Source of the DNA: Dyadobacter sp. 3J3
Lineage (GTDB): Bacteria > Bacteroidota > Bacteroidia > Cytophagales > Spirosomataceae
Length of the DNA: 64,000 nucleotides
Direction: 5' to 3'
Assembly (NCBI RefSeq): GCF_009801115.1
Contig: NZ_VTOL01000007.1
Coordinates: forward strand, 124,001 to 188,000
In this document: piece by piece, positions 15,391-24,246 of the stretch
Layout of the letters: each line of letters opens with the position of its first letter
Numbering within the stretch: the stretch's first letter is position 1
The notes under the pieces: model-generated
What the model was told of the DNA's origin: nothing
What the model saw: the letters and a program-made list of their open reading frames with translations, nothing else
Databases searched by the model: none
Program-made: the position numbers and the translations under genes

Positions 15391-16956
15391 ATGCAAAATA
15401 AAATTCTTTGGGCAGATGATGAAATAGATCTTCTTAAACCTCATATCATGTTTTTGACCAATAAGGGGTATGATGTTACACCGGTTAACAGTGGAGCAGA
15501 TGCCTTGGACCGAATTGAAAATGAGCGATTTGATATTGTCTTTTTAGATGAAATGATGCCGGGGATGACCGGCTTGGAAACCCTTGCGCAAATAAAACAA
15601 TTGCAGCCTACATTACCGGTTGTAATGATCACCAAAAGTGAAGAAGAGCATATAATGGAAGATGCCATCGGTTCAAAAATCGATGATTATCTTATTAAGC
15701 CGCTTAACCCGAACCAGATTTTACTTTCTGTTAAAAAAATACTTGATAACAAGAGACTTGTTACTGAAAAAACCACGCTGAGTTATCAGCAGGAATTCAG
15801 AAATCTGGCTATGCAATATCAGGACAGAATCGGTCATGAAGAGTGGGCCGATATCTATAAAAAGCTTATTTATTGGGAATTAGAGCTTGAAAATTCTGAT
15901 GACCAGGGTATGTCAGAGGTTTTCAGCATGCAGAAAAGTGATGCGAATGCGAACTTTTGTAAATTTATCGAGCAGGAATATGAAGGCTGGCTGAACGATC
16001 CAAAAGCAGACCGCCCGGTACTTTCGCATCAGTTAATGAAGCAAAAAGTATTCCCTTACCTAAAAAAATCCACTGAACCGGTTTTCTTTTTATTGATTGA
16101 TAATTTCCGTTATGATCAGTGGAAAGTGATCCAGCCGATCATTCAGGAATATTTTAATATCGAAGAAGAAAGTTCTTACTACTCCATTCTTCCTACCACG
16201 ACCGGTTACGCACGCAATGCCATTTTCTCCGGTATGATGCCAAGCGAAATGGAAAGAAAACATCCGCAGTGGTGGGTAAGTGATGAAAATACGCCTGACG
16301 GTGAAGAAGGTCTGAACAACCATGAATATGATTTCCTGCAAAAACAATTGGAAACAAATCATTTCAATATCAAATCTTCGTATCATAAAATCCTGAATAC
16401 CAATCAGGGGAAATCACTGATTGACAACTTTAACAATTTATTAAACAACCAGTTAAATGTAGTTGTTTATAATTTTGTTGATATGCTTTCGCACGCCCGG
16501 ACGGACGTTCAGATGATTAAAGAGCTTGCTCCTGATGAAGCTGCTTACCGTTCTATCACAAAATCATGGTTACTGCATTCTCCACTTTTGGAATTTATAA
16601 AAAAGGTGGCAGAGAAAAAATGTCGTCTGATTTTAACAACGGATCATGGTATGATTCGTGTTCAGAAGCCGGTGAAGATTATAGGTTACCGCGAAACGAA
16701 TACAAATTTGCGTTACAAACATGGAAAAAATCTTGGTTTTGATGATAATCATTTGATGGTTTGCCGTAAACCTGAACGTATATTTTTACCAAAACCGCAC
16801 GTTTCTACTTCCTACGTATTTACGAAAGAAGATTATTTCTTCGCTTATCCAAACAATTATAATCAGTACGTAAATCTTTATCGGGACACCTTCCAGCATG
16901 GAGGTGTTTCTCTGGAAGAAGTTATTATTCCGTTTATTGATTTGACTGCGAAGTAA
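15391..16956 (+). CDS. porX: PorX, T9SS response regulator with PglZ phosphodiesterase domain
   Basis: PorX is the regulator of type IX secretion and gliding genes. The receiver domain (1-120) has the acidic pair D9-D10, the phosphoacceptor D53 in VFLDEMMPG and K103 in IKPLNP. A helical linker spans about 130-200. The C-terminal PglZ domain (about 210-521) belongs to the alkaline-phosphatase superfamily: LLIDNFRYDQW, LPTTTGYARNAIFSG (threonine nucleophile region), LTTDHGM and FDDNHLMVCRK, which carry the zinc ligands. At 521 residues it is full length. It is cytoplasmic; PorX is known to work with the sensor PorY and an ECF sigma factor in Porphyromonas. A shared terminator follows. Confidence 0.92.
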   Translation: MQNKILWADDEIDLLKPHIMFLTNKGYDVTPVNSGADALDRIENERFDIVFLDEMMPGMTGLETLAQIKQLQPTLPVVMITKSEEEHIMEDAIGSKIDDYLIKPLNPNQILLSVKKILDNKRLVTEKTTLSYQQEFRNLAMQYQDRIGHEEWADIYKKLIYWELELENSDDQGMSEVFSMQKSDANANFCKFIEQEYEGWLNDPKADRPVLSHQLMKQKVFPYLKKSTEPVFFLLIDNFRYDQWKVIQPIIQEYFNIEEESSYYSILPTTTGYARNAIFSGMMPSEMERKHPQWWVSDENTPDGEEGLNNHEYDFLQKQLETNHFNIKSSYHKILNTNQGKSLIDNFNNLLNNQLNVVVYNFVDMLSHARTDVQMIKELAPDEAAYRSITKSWLLHSPLLEFIKKVAEKKCRLILTTDHGMIRVQKPVKIIGYRETNTNLRYKHGKNLGFDDNHLMVCRKPERIFLPKPHVSTSYVFTKEDYFFAYPNNYNQYVNLYRDTFQHGGVSLEEVIIPFIDLTAK

Positions 16957-16980
16957 TTTCAGATTAGCATTATATAAAAA

Positions 16981-17017
16981 AGTGAGGGCTGGGAAATTTA
17001 ATTTCCCAGCCCTCACT
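16981..17017. terminator. Bidirectional terminator between porX and ftsE
   Basis: A perfect 17-bp stem (16981-16997 with 17001-17017) has a TTA loop, an AGTGAGGGCTGGG core, A run before and T run after. It serves both convergent genes. Confidence 0.92.
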
Positions 17018-17037
17018 TTTTTTATAATTTCTATATT

Positions 17038-17715
17038 TTATCCTTCGGTAACCAGTCCGTTTTCACACTTAATAGTACGTGCCGGGAATTTTTTTAGGAA
17101 TTCGTAATTATGGGTTGCCATTAAAATCGCAGTTCCTGCGTTGTTGATGGTTTTAAAAACCTGCATAATCTGATCTCCTACTTCCGGATCCAGATTTCCC
17201 GTTGGTTCATCTGCAATAAGAATTCGCGGTTCATTCAGCATTGCACGGGCTATTACCACACGCTGCTGCTCTCCACCGGAAAGTTGATGAGGCATTTTCT
17301 TTTGAGAAGTCCCCAATCCTACCTGCATCAAAACTTCTGCGATACGTTTTGAGATTTTTGCCTGCTGCTCCCACCCTGTTGCCCGGAGTACAAATGACAA
17401 ATTGTCCTCCACAGAACGATCTGAAAGCAATTGAAAATCCTGGAATACAATCCCGATTTTACGTCTCAGAAAAGGGATATCGGCTCTTTTGATATTATGA
17501 AGCTCGTAACCAACCACTTTGGCAGAACCTGTATGAAGCCACAAATCGCCGTAAAGCGTTTTCATGAGCGAACTTTTTCCGCTTCCGGTACGGCCGATCA
17601 GATATACAAATTCTCCATTTTTTATCTCAAAATGGACATCATTCAATACAGGTCGGTCGCCCTGATAAATATCAGCCCGTTCCAGTATTACAATAGGCTC
17701 TGTAGTTTCAATCAT
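17038..17715 (-). CDS. ftsE: FtsE-type ABC transporter ATP-binding protein
   Basis: This cytoplasmic ATPase has about 225 residues. FtsE pairs with the membrane protein FtsX and controls peptidoglycan hydrolases at the septum. Visible motifs are Walker [11 protein letters not shown]-loop VFQDFQLL, signature LSGGEQQRV, Walker [14 protein letters not shown] and the H-loop MATHNYEF. I start it at the ATG 17715 (MIETTEPIV). The longer frame begins with a TTG at 17733 and runs into the terminator spacer. No ftsX lies next to it, which is common in this phylum. A LolD-like role is the alternative. Confidence 0.85.
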   Translation of the reverse strand: MIETTEPIVILERADIYQGDRPVLNDVHFEIKNGEFVYLIGRTGSGKSSLMKTLYGDLWLHTGSAKVVGYELHNIKRADIPFLRRKIGIVFQDFQLLSDRSVEDNLSFVLRATGWEQQAKISKRIAEVLMQVGLGTSQKKMPHQLSGGEQQRVVIARAMLNEPRILIADEPTGNLDPEVGDQIMQVFKTINNAGTAILMATHNYEFLKKFPARTIKCENGLVTEG

Positions 17716-17744
17716 AGTAGCAAAAGCATACAATCATATGTGGG

Positions 17745-17784
17745 AAAAGGTCAGATATTTGAAAAATCAAATATCTGACCTTTT
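17745..17784 (-). terminator. Terminator hairpin between fsa and ftsE
   Basis: A perfect 18-bp stem (17745-17762 with 17767-17784) has an AAAA loop and contains GGTCAGATATTTGA. It sits 16 bases after the aldolase stop. Read leftward the U run is only four bases; read rightward it is longer. Confidence 0.75.
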
Positions 17785-17800
17785 TTTAACTAAGTTCTTA

Positions 17801-18457
17801 TCAAGCGTTTCCTTTGTTGTAATCAGCAAGGAATTTTTCAAGTCCGATATCCGTAAGCGGATGTTTCATCAATGCTTCCATTGCGCTCAAAGGTCCCGTC
17901 ATTACATCAGCGCCAACTTCTGCGCATTGGATAATGTGCATAGGGTGACGAACTGACGCCGCCAAAACCTGAGTTTCATAACCGTAGTTACGATAAATTG
18001 TCAGGATTTGTTCGATCAAGCCAATTCCATCCGTAGAAATATCGTCCAGACGGCCAATAAATGGAGAAACATAGGTTGCACCAGCCTTGGCAGCGATTAA
18101 CGCCTGTCCGGCCGAGAAAATAAGTGTACAGTTGGTACGGATACCTTTGCTTGAAAAATATTTCAAAGCCTTTACACCTTCTTTGATCATTGGAATTTTT
18201 ACAACAATTTTATCATCAATCTCGATCAATTCTTCACCTTCACGAACCATACCCTCAAAATCAACAGAAATAACTTCCGCACTTACATCTCCGTCAACAA
18301 TATCACAGATCGCTTTGTAGTGTCTCATGATATTATCCTTTCCTGTAATTCCTTCTTTTGCCATAAGTGACGGATTTGTTGTAACACCATCAAGTATGCC
18401 CAAAGCATGTGCTTCTTTAATTTCTTTCAGATTGGCAGTATCAATAAAAAATTTCAT
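17801..18457 (-). CDS. fsa: Fructose-6-phosphate aldolase / transaldolase-like
   Basis: This short TalC/FSA-type transaldolase family member has 218 residues. The N-terminus [14 protein letters not shown] and [11 protein letters not shown] are family hallmarks. The Schiff-base lysine is expected at K87 in VVKIPM, equivalent to K85 of the E. coli aldolase. The SPFIGRLDD motif binds substrate phosphate. It is cytoplasmic and works in pentose phosphate / fructose 6-phosphate metabolism. Whether it acts as aldolase or transaldolase cannot be told from this reading. A good Bacteroidota promoter lies upstream (18487-18516). Confidence 0.92.
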   Translation of the reverse strand: MKFFIDTANLKEIKEAHALGILDGVTTNPSLMAKEGITGKDNIMRHYKAICDIVDGDVSAEVISVDFEGMVREGEELIEIDDKIVVKIPMIKEGVKALKYFSSKGIRTNCTLIFSAGQALIAAKAGATYVSPFIGRLDDISTDGIGLIEQILTIYRNYGYETQVLAASVRHPMHIIQCAEVGADVMTGPLSAMEALMKHPLTDIGLEKFLADYNKGNA

Positions 18458-18486
18458 ATCAAAAATTGAATAGTTTAATTATCCCA

Positions 18487-18516
18487 CAAAAGTAGGAAAC
18501 CATTACTAAAAGCAAA
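18487..18516 (-). promoter_or_regulatory. Bacteroidota-type promoter of the aldolase gene
   Basis: On the minus strand a TTTG -33 element (18516-18513) is followed after 18 bases by TACTTTTG (18494-18487), matching TAnnTTTG. The predicted transcript starts near 18480, about 23 bases before the ATG. Confidence 0.65.
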
Positions 18517-18554
18517 AAAAAGTTGTGGAATCGAGGCGAAAGGGCATAAAAAAA

Positions 18555-18645
18555 GGCAAACCGAGAATCTCACCGCATCAACCACCTACCCTTGCTTCCG
18601 TCAGGACCTGGGGGATTCGGAAGGAGCTGGTAGTTCCGATTTGCC
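18555..18645 (-). ncRNA. ffs: Signal recognition particle RNA (small bacterial type)
   Basis: Read on the minus strand this contains the SRP domain IV core CAGGUCC-UGAC-GGAAGCA, the counterpart of E. coli CAGGUCC-GGAA-GGAAGCA, with a UGAC tetraloop in place of GGAA. The ends GGCAAA and UUUGCC pair to close the molecule, giving a single hairpin of about 91 bases. A run of seven T residues follows (18554-18548). A TATCTTTG promoter element lies directly upstream, placing the predicted +1 at or very near the first G. The RNA binds Ffh and guides membrane protein targeting. Confidence 0.9.
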
Positions 18646-18649
18646 GTTG

Positions 18650-18657
18650 CAAAGATA
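18650..18657 (-). promoter_or_regulatory. -7 promoter element of the SRP RNA gene (TATCTTTG)
   Basis: A TATCTTTG match to TAnnTTTG ends four bases before the predicted RNA 5' end. A TTTG occurs 15 bases further upstream, shorter spacing than usual. Confidence 0.65.
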
Positions 18658-18704
18658 AAGACATTTTATTGACAAAAAGAAAACATTCATTTCATCTTTC
18701 GTCT

Positions 18705-18712
18705 TACTTTTG
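18705..18712 (+). promoter_or_regulatory. -7 promoter element of the TPR lipoprotein gene (TACTTTTG)
   Basis: TACTTTTG fits TAnnTTTG and lies 27 bases before the ATG at 18739. It shares a compact divergent promoter region with the SRP RNA gene. Confidence 0.55.
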
Positions 18713-18738
18713 TGCGAACCAACTATAAATGAGTGATT

Positions 18739-19440
18739 ATGTACCGAATATTTTTTTTATTTTTTTTAGTTTTCCTTAATTCCTGCTCCAATTCTTCCGA
18801 TGCTTTCCTGCAAAAAGGCAAAGATTTGATGAAAGAAGGCAAAAACAAAGAAGCCATTGAATACCTCAATAAAGCCATTGAAAAAAATACTTCCAACGCC
18901 GAAGCTTTGAATACCCGCGGTGTGGCTTATTACGAAATGAAAGATTTCCAGAGTGCACTCATGGATTTCAATCAGGCGATAAAATTGCAGCCTGCGTCAT
19001 ACCGTCCCTATTTCAACCGAGCGCTTTTATATACAAACGATAATCATCTGGATTCTGCTTTGACAGATTATAACAAAGCGGCAGCACTTGCTCCGGATAC
19101 TTCGGATGTATTTTTAAACAGGGGCCAGCTTTATGTTATTCTTGACAAACTGGAACCTGCCATTCATGATTTTGAAAAAGCAACGGAACTTGACCAGGAA
19201 AATAAAATGGCCTGGTACAATTTGGGCAATACGTATTATCGTCAGAATGATTTCAAGAAAGCGACCCTCGCCTTTCGCCAGACAGTAAAACTGGATTCGC
19301 AATATGGAAAAGCATTTTACGGACTAGGTTTAGCTGAATGGTACGACGGAGAAAAAGATTTGGGATGCAGCAGTTTGAAACAGGCACAGAATTTGGGTTA
19401 TGAAGATGCAACACCTGCAATCAGTCAGTTTTGTAAATGA
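18739..19440 (+). CDS. TPR repeat lipoprotein
   Basis: A lipoprotein signal peptide (MYRIFFLFFLVFLNSC) puts the acylated cysteine at C16. About five or six tetratricopeptide repeats follow, with the typical A..Y.. pattern (EALNTRGVAYYEMKDFQSAL, AWYNLGNTYYRQNDFKKAT). TPR proteins are protein-interaction scaffolds; the partner cannot be deduced. I start at the ATG 18739; a GTG two codons upstream is possible but less likely. The C-terminal Cys (GCSSLKQAQNLGYEDA) resembles a Sel1-like half repeat. Confidence 0.88.
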   Translation: MYRIFFLFFLVFLNSCSNSSDAFLQKGKDLMKEGKNKEAIEYLNKAIEKNTSNAEALNTRGVAYYEMKDFQSALMDFNQAIKLQPASYRPYFNRALLYTNDNHLDSALTDYNKAAALAPDTSDVFLNRGQLYVILDKLEPAIHDFEKATELDQENKMAWYNLGNTYYRQNDFKKATLAFRQTVKLDSQYGKAFYGLGLAEWYDGEKDLGCSSLKQAQNLGYEDATPAISQFCK

Positions 19441-19522
19441 TAAAAATCTTATTGCCCGAAAAGTAATAAAATTGTTATTTTATCTTTATCATAAACCGAC
19501 AAACCCACTAATCTTATACAAC

Positions 19523-19870
19523 ATGAAATTTGTCAAAATCATATTCGGATTGCTTTTTATGCTTTTCGCATATTTCCAATTTAATGATCCCGATGCTACA
19601 ATCTGGATTTTTACATACAGCGCCGCCGCGCTTGCCTGTTACATGAGTTATAGTAATCTTTGGCCTTCCTGGGTATTTTACGGCCTGGCAGCCGGATATC
19701 TGGTAGCATCCATTTTTCAGTGGCCTCCACATTTTGAAGGTATTTTTTGGGGAGAAGCCAAAATGCGAAGCATCAACATAGAAGAAGCCCGCGAATCTCT
19801 CGGTTTACTGATTTGCTGCTTTGCTATGGTAGTTTTAGGGAAATGGGGTAAACCAAAAATTGAAGATTAA
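19523..19870 (+). CDS. Transmembrane family 220 (TMEM220-like) protein
   Basis: This 115-residue inner-membrane protein has three or four hydrophobic segments (KIIFGLLFMLFAYFQFND, IFTYSAAALACYMSY, WVFYGLAAGYLVASIF, LGLLICCFAMVVLG). The FQFNDPDA motif after helix 1 is characteristic of TMEM220-like proteins of Bacteroidota. The function is unknown. An in-frame extension reaches back to 19400 inside the TPR gene, but the ATG at 19523 with a direct hydrophobic start is much more likely. Its stop codon overlaps the convergent birA stop by 3 bases. Confidence 0.78.
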   Translation: MKFVKIIFGLLFMLFAYFQFNDPDATIWIFTYSAAALACYMSYSNLWPSWVFYGLAAGYLVASIFQWPPHFEGIFWGEAKMRSINIEEARESLGLLICCFAMVVLGKWGKPKIED

Positions 19871-20634
19871 TCCCAGATCCATTCAACTTCTTTGAGATCC
19901 AGTTCCTTTATTTCGGGCTGGTTTTCAAACCTGACACATAGTTTCCCATAATCAGTTATGCCTGTTACGGTGCCGGACACAATCTCATTCTGGTAACGAA
20001 ACCGGCATAACTGGTTATAGCCAAATAAATTTTCGAGATATTCCTGACGGATTTCCTTATTATGTTTGGTCGATTTTAATTTCAAATACCACGCATCCAG
20101 GTGAAGAATTAATTGATAAAATTCATCAGACAGTATAAAATTCTCTCCTCTTTCCTTAGCCAGCGAAGTCGCCCTGGGATTTGAGAAATTAATCTGGTTT
20201 ATATTGATACCCATACCGACCACCGAAGTTGCCAGTCTCGTCCCCTGAATCCCGTTTTCAATCAGCGTCCCACAGATCTTTTTGTCGCCCAGATATATAT
20301 CATTCGGCCACTTTATCTTAACTTTATCAGAATAGTTGCTCAGGTATGACCAAATACCAAGCGCCATTGCCTGACTGATCAGAAATTGTTCCTGTATTGG
20401 CAAGAATATGGGAGTAAGAATGACGGACATAGTCAGGTTCATCCGAGGCTGGCTTACCCAGGTTGTACCTCTTTGACCCCGTCCTTTTGTCTGGTCGTCA
20501 GTAATGACAATAGCTCCCTCTATACTTGCATCATTACGCACTAATTCAGCCGCTATGTCGTTTGTTGAATGACAACTTGGCAGATAAACAACTTTTTTAC
20601 CTATTATTAAGGTATCGTATATAGAGTTGTACAA
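19867..20634 (-). CDS. birA: Biotin--[acetyl-CoA-carboxylase] ligase
   Basis: This enzyme attaches biotin to the carboxyl-carrier protein through biotinyl-AMP. Of its 255 residues, the catalytic domain shows STNDIAAE at 23-30, GRGQRG at 51-56 (biotinyl-AMP binding), KWPNDIYLGDKKICG and VVGMGININ. The last about 45 residues form the small C-terminal domain. No N-terminal helix-turn-helix is present, so it is a monofunctional ligase and not a repressor. The apparent start is TTG at 20634, as no ATG precedes the conserved region. Confidence 0.93.
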   Translation of the reverse strand: MYNSIYDTLIIGKKVVYLPSCHSTNDIAAELVRNDASIEGAIVITDDQTKGRGQRGTTWVSQPRMNLTMSVILTPIFLPIQEQFLISQAMALGIWSYLSNYSDKVKIKWPNDIYLGDKKICGTLIENGIQGTRLATSVVGMGININQINFSNPRATSLAKERGENFILSDEFYQLILHLDAWYLKLKSTKHNKEIRQEYLENLFGYNQLCRFRYQNEIVSGTVTGITDYGKLCVRFENQPEIKELDLKEVEWIWD

Positions 20635-20681
20635 TTTTTTTACTTTACTTTAGGGTTTATAGAAATGGGAATCAAATAAGC

Positions 20682-21065
20682 ATGAAACAACGCAAAAATA
20701 CAGAACTATCATCAAAAGATTTATCCGACCTTATTGCTAAGGGGATGTCAGAAAAGAAAGGTGAGGATATCACAATCCTTGATCTAAGAAAAGTAAAGAA
20801 TTCAATAACAGATTTTTTTGTAATTTGCTCGGGTAATTCCGACACTCAAATAGATGCTTTGGCCGGTTCGGTGGAAGACGAAGTTTACAAAATATCAAAA
20901 ACCGACCCCTGGCAGAAAGAAGGAAAAGCCAATGGAGAGTGGATATTAATTGATTATGTGGATGTAGTGGCTCACATTTTTAATAAAGAACGTCGTAAAC
21001 ACTATGATTTGGAAGAGCTTTGGGGCGATGCGGTTGTAACGCACTTTGAAGATTCCGTCCTGTAA
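20682..21065 (+). CDS. rsfS: Ribosomal silencing factor RsfS
   Basis: This 127-residue RsfS/Iojap protein binds ribosomal protein uL14 and blocks subunit joining during starvation. Family motifs are DILDLRKV-like ITILDLRKVKNSITDFFVICSG, WILIDYVDVVAHIF and the terminal YDLEELWGDA. It starts 47 bases from the divergent birA start and precedes ftsH by 72 bases, the usual Bacteroidota order birA-rsfS-ftsH. Confidence 0.94.
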   Translation: MKQRKNTELSSKDLSDLIAKGMSEKKGEDITILDLRKVKNSITDFFVICSGNSDTQIDALAGSVEDEVYKISKTDPWQKEGKANGEWILIDYVDVVAHIFNKERRKHYDLEELWGDAVVTHFEDSVL

Positions 21066-21137
21066 ATATCGTAGCGGGTGAACATTCATCAGATGCGAAA
21101 TGTTATTTATTAAATTTCCTCTTAATTATTATAAAGA

Positions 21138-23195
21138 ATGTCTGATAACGATAACAAAAGAGGTCCACTAAATCCTAAAAGTCCGCAGAAAGGGTATCAG
21201 GGATGGATCATAGCTGCTTTGATTGCTACTATTTTGGGGATTACTTACCTTAACAGAACATCTACTATTCGTGAAACGACTCAGAAACGTTTTGAGAAAA
21301 TGGTTGCCGATAAGGAAGTTCAACGCGTCACTATTGTAAATGATAAGTCAGTTGAAGTAACATTGAAACCCGAAGCGCTTAAACTTGATAAATATAAAGT
21401 GCTTACTGCGGAAAATGGCGGTAATTATTTCGGAGGAGAGCCTGTCTCTCATTATCAGTTCCAGGTGACTTCGGCTGAAACATTTAAAAAGGATCTGGAC
21501 AAGATTCAGGAAAAAGTTCCTGATGATGATAAAATTGAGCTCGTTGTAGACACACGGAATGACTGGACCAGTTTTCTTGGAACCTGGGGCTTTTTCATTA
21601 TAATGATTCTGGTGATGTATTTCATTCTTGGCAGAATGTCAGGTGGTGTTGGTCCTGGTGGACAGATATTTAATATTGGCCGTTCCCGTGCAACTTTATT
21701 CGATGCTGAAAACAAAGTTAAGATCACTTTTAACGATGTTGCCGGTCTGGATGAAGCGAAAGAAGAAATAAAGGAAATTGTTGAATATCTTCAGTTCCCT
21801 GACAAATTCAAAAAACTAGGTGCAAAAATTCCAAAAGGTGCGCTCCTTGTAGGCCCTCCGGGTACTGGTAAAACTTTGCTTGCGAAAGCGGTTGCCGGTG
21901 AAGCAGGTGTGCCATTCTTCTCTTTGTCAGGTTCTGACTTTGTTGAAATGTTTGTTGGCGTAGGTGCGGCTCGTGTTCGTGACCTTTTCAAACAAGCAAA
22001 AGAAAAAGCGCCATGTATTATCTTTATTGATGAAATTGATGCCGTTGGTCGTTCTCGTGGACGTGGTGCTATGCCAGGGTCAAATGACGAACGTGAAAAT
22101 ACACTGAACTCATTGCTTGTTGAAATGGATGGTTTTGCTACCGATTCCGGAATTATTATCGTAGCTGCAACGAACCGTCCGGATGTTTTAGATCCTGCAT
22201 TGCTTCGTCCTGGACGTTTTGACAGACAAATTTCAATTGACAAACCAGATGTTATCGGTCGTGAAGCGATCTTCAAAGTGCATTTAAAACCTTTGAAACT
22301 TTCGGTTGATGTTGATATTCAAAAACTGGCAGCTCAAACTCCTGGTTTTGCAGGTGCTGAAATTGCTAACGTTTGTAACGAAGCTGCGCTTATCGCTGCC
22401 CGTCGTGACAGAGAAGAAGTAACGATGCAGGATTTCCAGGATGCCATGGACCGTGTTATCGGTGGTTTGGAAAAGAAAAACAAATTGATTTCTCCTGAAG
22501 AAAAACAAATTGTTGCGTACCATGAAGCTGGTCACGCAGTAGCGGGCTGGTTCCTTGAACACGCTGATCCATTGGTTAAGGTATCGATTGTACCTCGTGG
22601 TGTTGCTGCATTAGGTTACGCACAGTATTTGCCAAGAGAACAGTATTTGTATCGTACAGAGCAGTTGTTTGACGAAATGTGTATGACATTGGGCGGACGT
22701 GCTGCTGAAGATGTTATTTTCGGGAAGATTTCAACCGGTGCATTAAGTGATCTTGAACGTGTAACGAAAGTTGCATACAGTATGGTGACGATGTACGGAA
22801 TGAATGATCGTATCGGAAATGTGTCTTATTACGATTCAAAACAAAGTGACTACGCGTTTACGAAACCTTATTCTGAGTCGACTTCACAGGCGATTGACGA
22901 AGAAGTTCGTAAACTGATTGAACAGGCTTATCAGTTTGTTAAAAACATGTTGAGCGAAAAACGTGAAGCTCTAGAAGTGATTGCGCAGGAATTGTTGGAA
23001 AAAGAAATCTTGTTCCAAAGTGATCTTGAAAAACTGATTGGCAAACGTCCTTACGAAAAGGAAACAAGTTATCAGGCTTACATCAACCGTCGCTCGAATG
23101 AAGAAGCTGCGATTCATGAAGAAGCAGTGAAACAAACACTTGAACAAGACAAAGCCGAATTGGCTGCAGCACATAAAGATTCTTCAGCTGTATAA
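21138..23195 (+). CDS. ftsH: ATP-dependent zinc metalloprotease FtsH
   Basis: FtsH is a membrane-anchored AAA+ protease degrading misfolded membrane proteins and regulators such as LpxC. Of its 685 residues, helix 1 lies at about 22-40, a periplasmic domain at 41-135 and helix 2 at about 138-160. Walker A GPPGTGKT, Walker [12 protein letters not shown] and the second region of homology ([20 protein letters not shown]) form the AAA module. The zinc site HEAGH is at 462-466. The C-terminal tail is rich in Glu and Ala. All key residues are present. It likely shares a transcript with rsfS. Confidence 0.97.
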   Translation: MSDNDNKRGPLNPKSPQKGYQGWIIAALIATILGITYLNRTSTIRETTQKRFEKMVADKEVQRVTIVNDKSVEVTLKPEALKLDKYKVLTAENGGNYFGGEPVSHYQFQVTSAETFKKDLDKIQEKVPDDDKIELVVDTRNDWTSFLGTWGFFIIMILVMYFILGRMSGGVGPGGQIFNIGRSRATLFDAENKVKITFNDVAGLDEAKEEIKEIVEYLQFPDKFKKLGAKIPKGALLVGPPGTGKTLLAKAVAGEAGVPFFSLSGSDFVEMFVGVGAARVRDLFKQAKEKAPCIIFIDEIDAVGRSRGRGAMPGSNDERENTLNSLLVEMDGFATDSGIIIVAATNRPDVLDPALLRPGRFDRQISIDKPDVIGREAIFKVHLKPLKLSVDVDIQKLAAQTPGFAGAEIANVCNEAALIAARRDREEVTMQDFQDAMDRVIGGLEKKNKLISPEEKQIVAYHEAGHAVAGWFLEHADPLVKVSIVPRGVAALGYAQYLPREQYLYRTEQLFDEMCMTLGGRAAEDVIFGKISTGALSDLERVTKVAYSMVTMYGMNDRIGNVSYYDSKQSDYAFTKPYSESTSQAIDEEVRKLIEQAYQFVKNMLSEKREALEVIAQELLEKEILFQSDLEKLIGKRPYEKETSYQAYINRRSNEEAAIHEEAVKQTLEQDKAELAAAHKDSSAV

Positions 23196-23215
23196 ATTTC
23201 AAAGAGATAAATAGT

Positions 23216-23246
23216 AAAAACCGGGCAGCAAAACTGTCCGGTTTTT
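23216..23246 (+). terminator. Terminator after ftsH
   Basis: A 13-bp stem with one G-U pair (AAAAACCGGGCAG with CTGTCCGGTTTTT) and a CAAAA loop is followed by a T-rich run. Confidence 0.88.
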
Positions 23247-23256
23247 ATTTTTAAAG

Positions 23257-23264
23257 TACATTTG
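23257..23264 (+). promoter_or_regulatory. -7 promoter element of the epimerase gene (TACATTTG)
   Basis: TACATTTG matches TAnnTTTG and lies 38 bases before the ATG at 23302, directly after the ftsH terminator. No clear -33 box is seen. Confidence 0.45.
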
Positions 23265-23301
23265 TTTAATACAATACCAAATCCTAAAACTAATACCTGC
23301 T

Positions 23302-24246
23302 ATGTCATTCGAAATACTTAAAGAGAAATATGGTGAGCTAACCGAATATGTGATTCAGGAAACTGCTACAAACAACCGTTGTGTAATTGTTCCGGAGCTT
23401 GGTGGAATCGCCCGTCAGTTGTCATTAAGAAAAGATAATACGCTATTCTCCTTGTTAAAAACGCCGGGAACTCCTAGTGAACTTTTGGAAGATACAAAAA
23501 GTGCTGGAGAACTTCTTTTTCCATTCGCCAGTCGGATTCCTGAAGGAAAATATCACTTTCTTGGAAAAGAGTATCAGTTGGCTCAAAATGATAACGAAAA
23601 TGCCATTCATGGATTAGTACGCAAACATGCTTTCAATTTGGAAGAGCAGGTTGTTGAGGCCGATCAGGCTTATATAAAATTATCATATGCTTTGAGAGAA
23701 AAGGAAGGTTATCCTTTTTCTGTTGATTTTTCGGTAAAGTATACACTGAATATCTCAGGAGTATTTTCTCTCACTTATGAAGCAAAAAACGTTGGTTCTG
23801 AACCTTGCCCGGTTATGTTCGGCTGGCATCCATATTTCGTATTAGGTAATGAAGATGTGGACGCTTGGAAAATAAATATTCCGTCCGATACTATTGTGGT
23901 TTTTGATAATCGAATGAGTCCAATTGATACCGCGGCATTTGTGGTCGAAGAAGGCGCTATGCCCTTATTCAAAAAAGCTTTGGATAATGCTTTTGTAGTA
24001 AAAAGCAAAACAGACAAAGTTGTTACTGAGTTAATATCTGAAAGACAACATGTGACTTTGCAGATTGAGCAGGAAACCGGTAATGGAAAATTTAATTATC
24101 TGGTTGTTTATACACCGCCTGCAAGAGATTGTATAGCGATCGAGCCGCTAACTGCTAATGTAAATGCCTTCAATAATGGTGAAGGATTAAATATTCTGTC
24201 TCCGGGAAATACAATTTCCGGAACAATTAATCTGAAACTGGTTTAG
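23302..24246 (+). CDS. Aldose 1-epimerase family protein
   Basis: This 314-residue GalM-like beta-sandwich enzyme interconverts sugar anomers. Motifs are FPFASRIPEGKY (substrate arginine), NAIHGLV (first histidine), FGWHPYF (catalytic acid histidine) and CIAIEPLTANVNAFN (catalytic base glutamate). It is cytoplasmic, with no signal peptide. The last 20 bases overlap the convergent nucleotidyltransferase gene. It is more similar to the YeaD/generic epimerase group than to GalM of gal operons, so the sugar is uncertain. Confidence 0.9.
   Translation: MSFEILKEKYGELTEYVIQETATNNRCVIVPELGGIARQLSLRKDNTLFSLLKTPGTPSELLEDTKSAGELLFPFASRIPEGKYHFLGKEYQLAQNDNENAIHGLVRKHAFNLEEQVVEADQAYIKLSYALREKEGYPFSVDFSVKYTLNISGVFSLTYEAKNVGSEPCPVMFGWHPYFVLGNEDVDAWKINIPSDTIVVFDNRMSPIDTAAFVVEEGAMPLFKKALDNAFVVKSKTDKVVTELISERQHVTLQIEQETGNGKFNYLVVYTPPARDCIAIEPLTANVNAFNNGEGLNILSPGNTISGTINLKLV

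Noticed and set aside
18525..18728. 66-residue plus-strand ORF over the SRP RNA region
   Set aside because: It lies antisense to the SRP RNA gene and across its promoter; the RNA signature explains the conservation.
19400..19522. N-terminal extension of the TMEM220-like gene into the TPR gene
   Set aside because: The extra 41 residues overlap the upstream gene's end and the spacer and show no family similarity; the ATG at 19523 is a better start.
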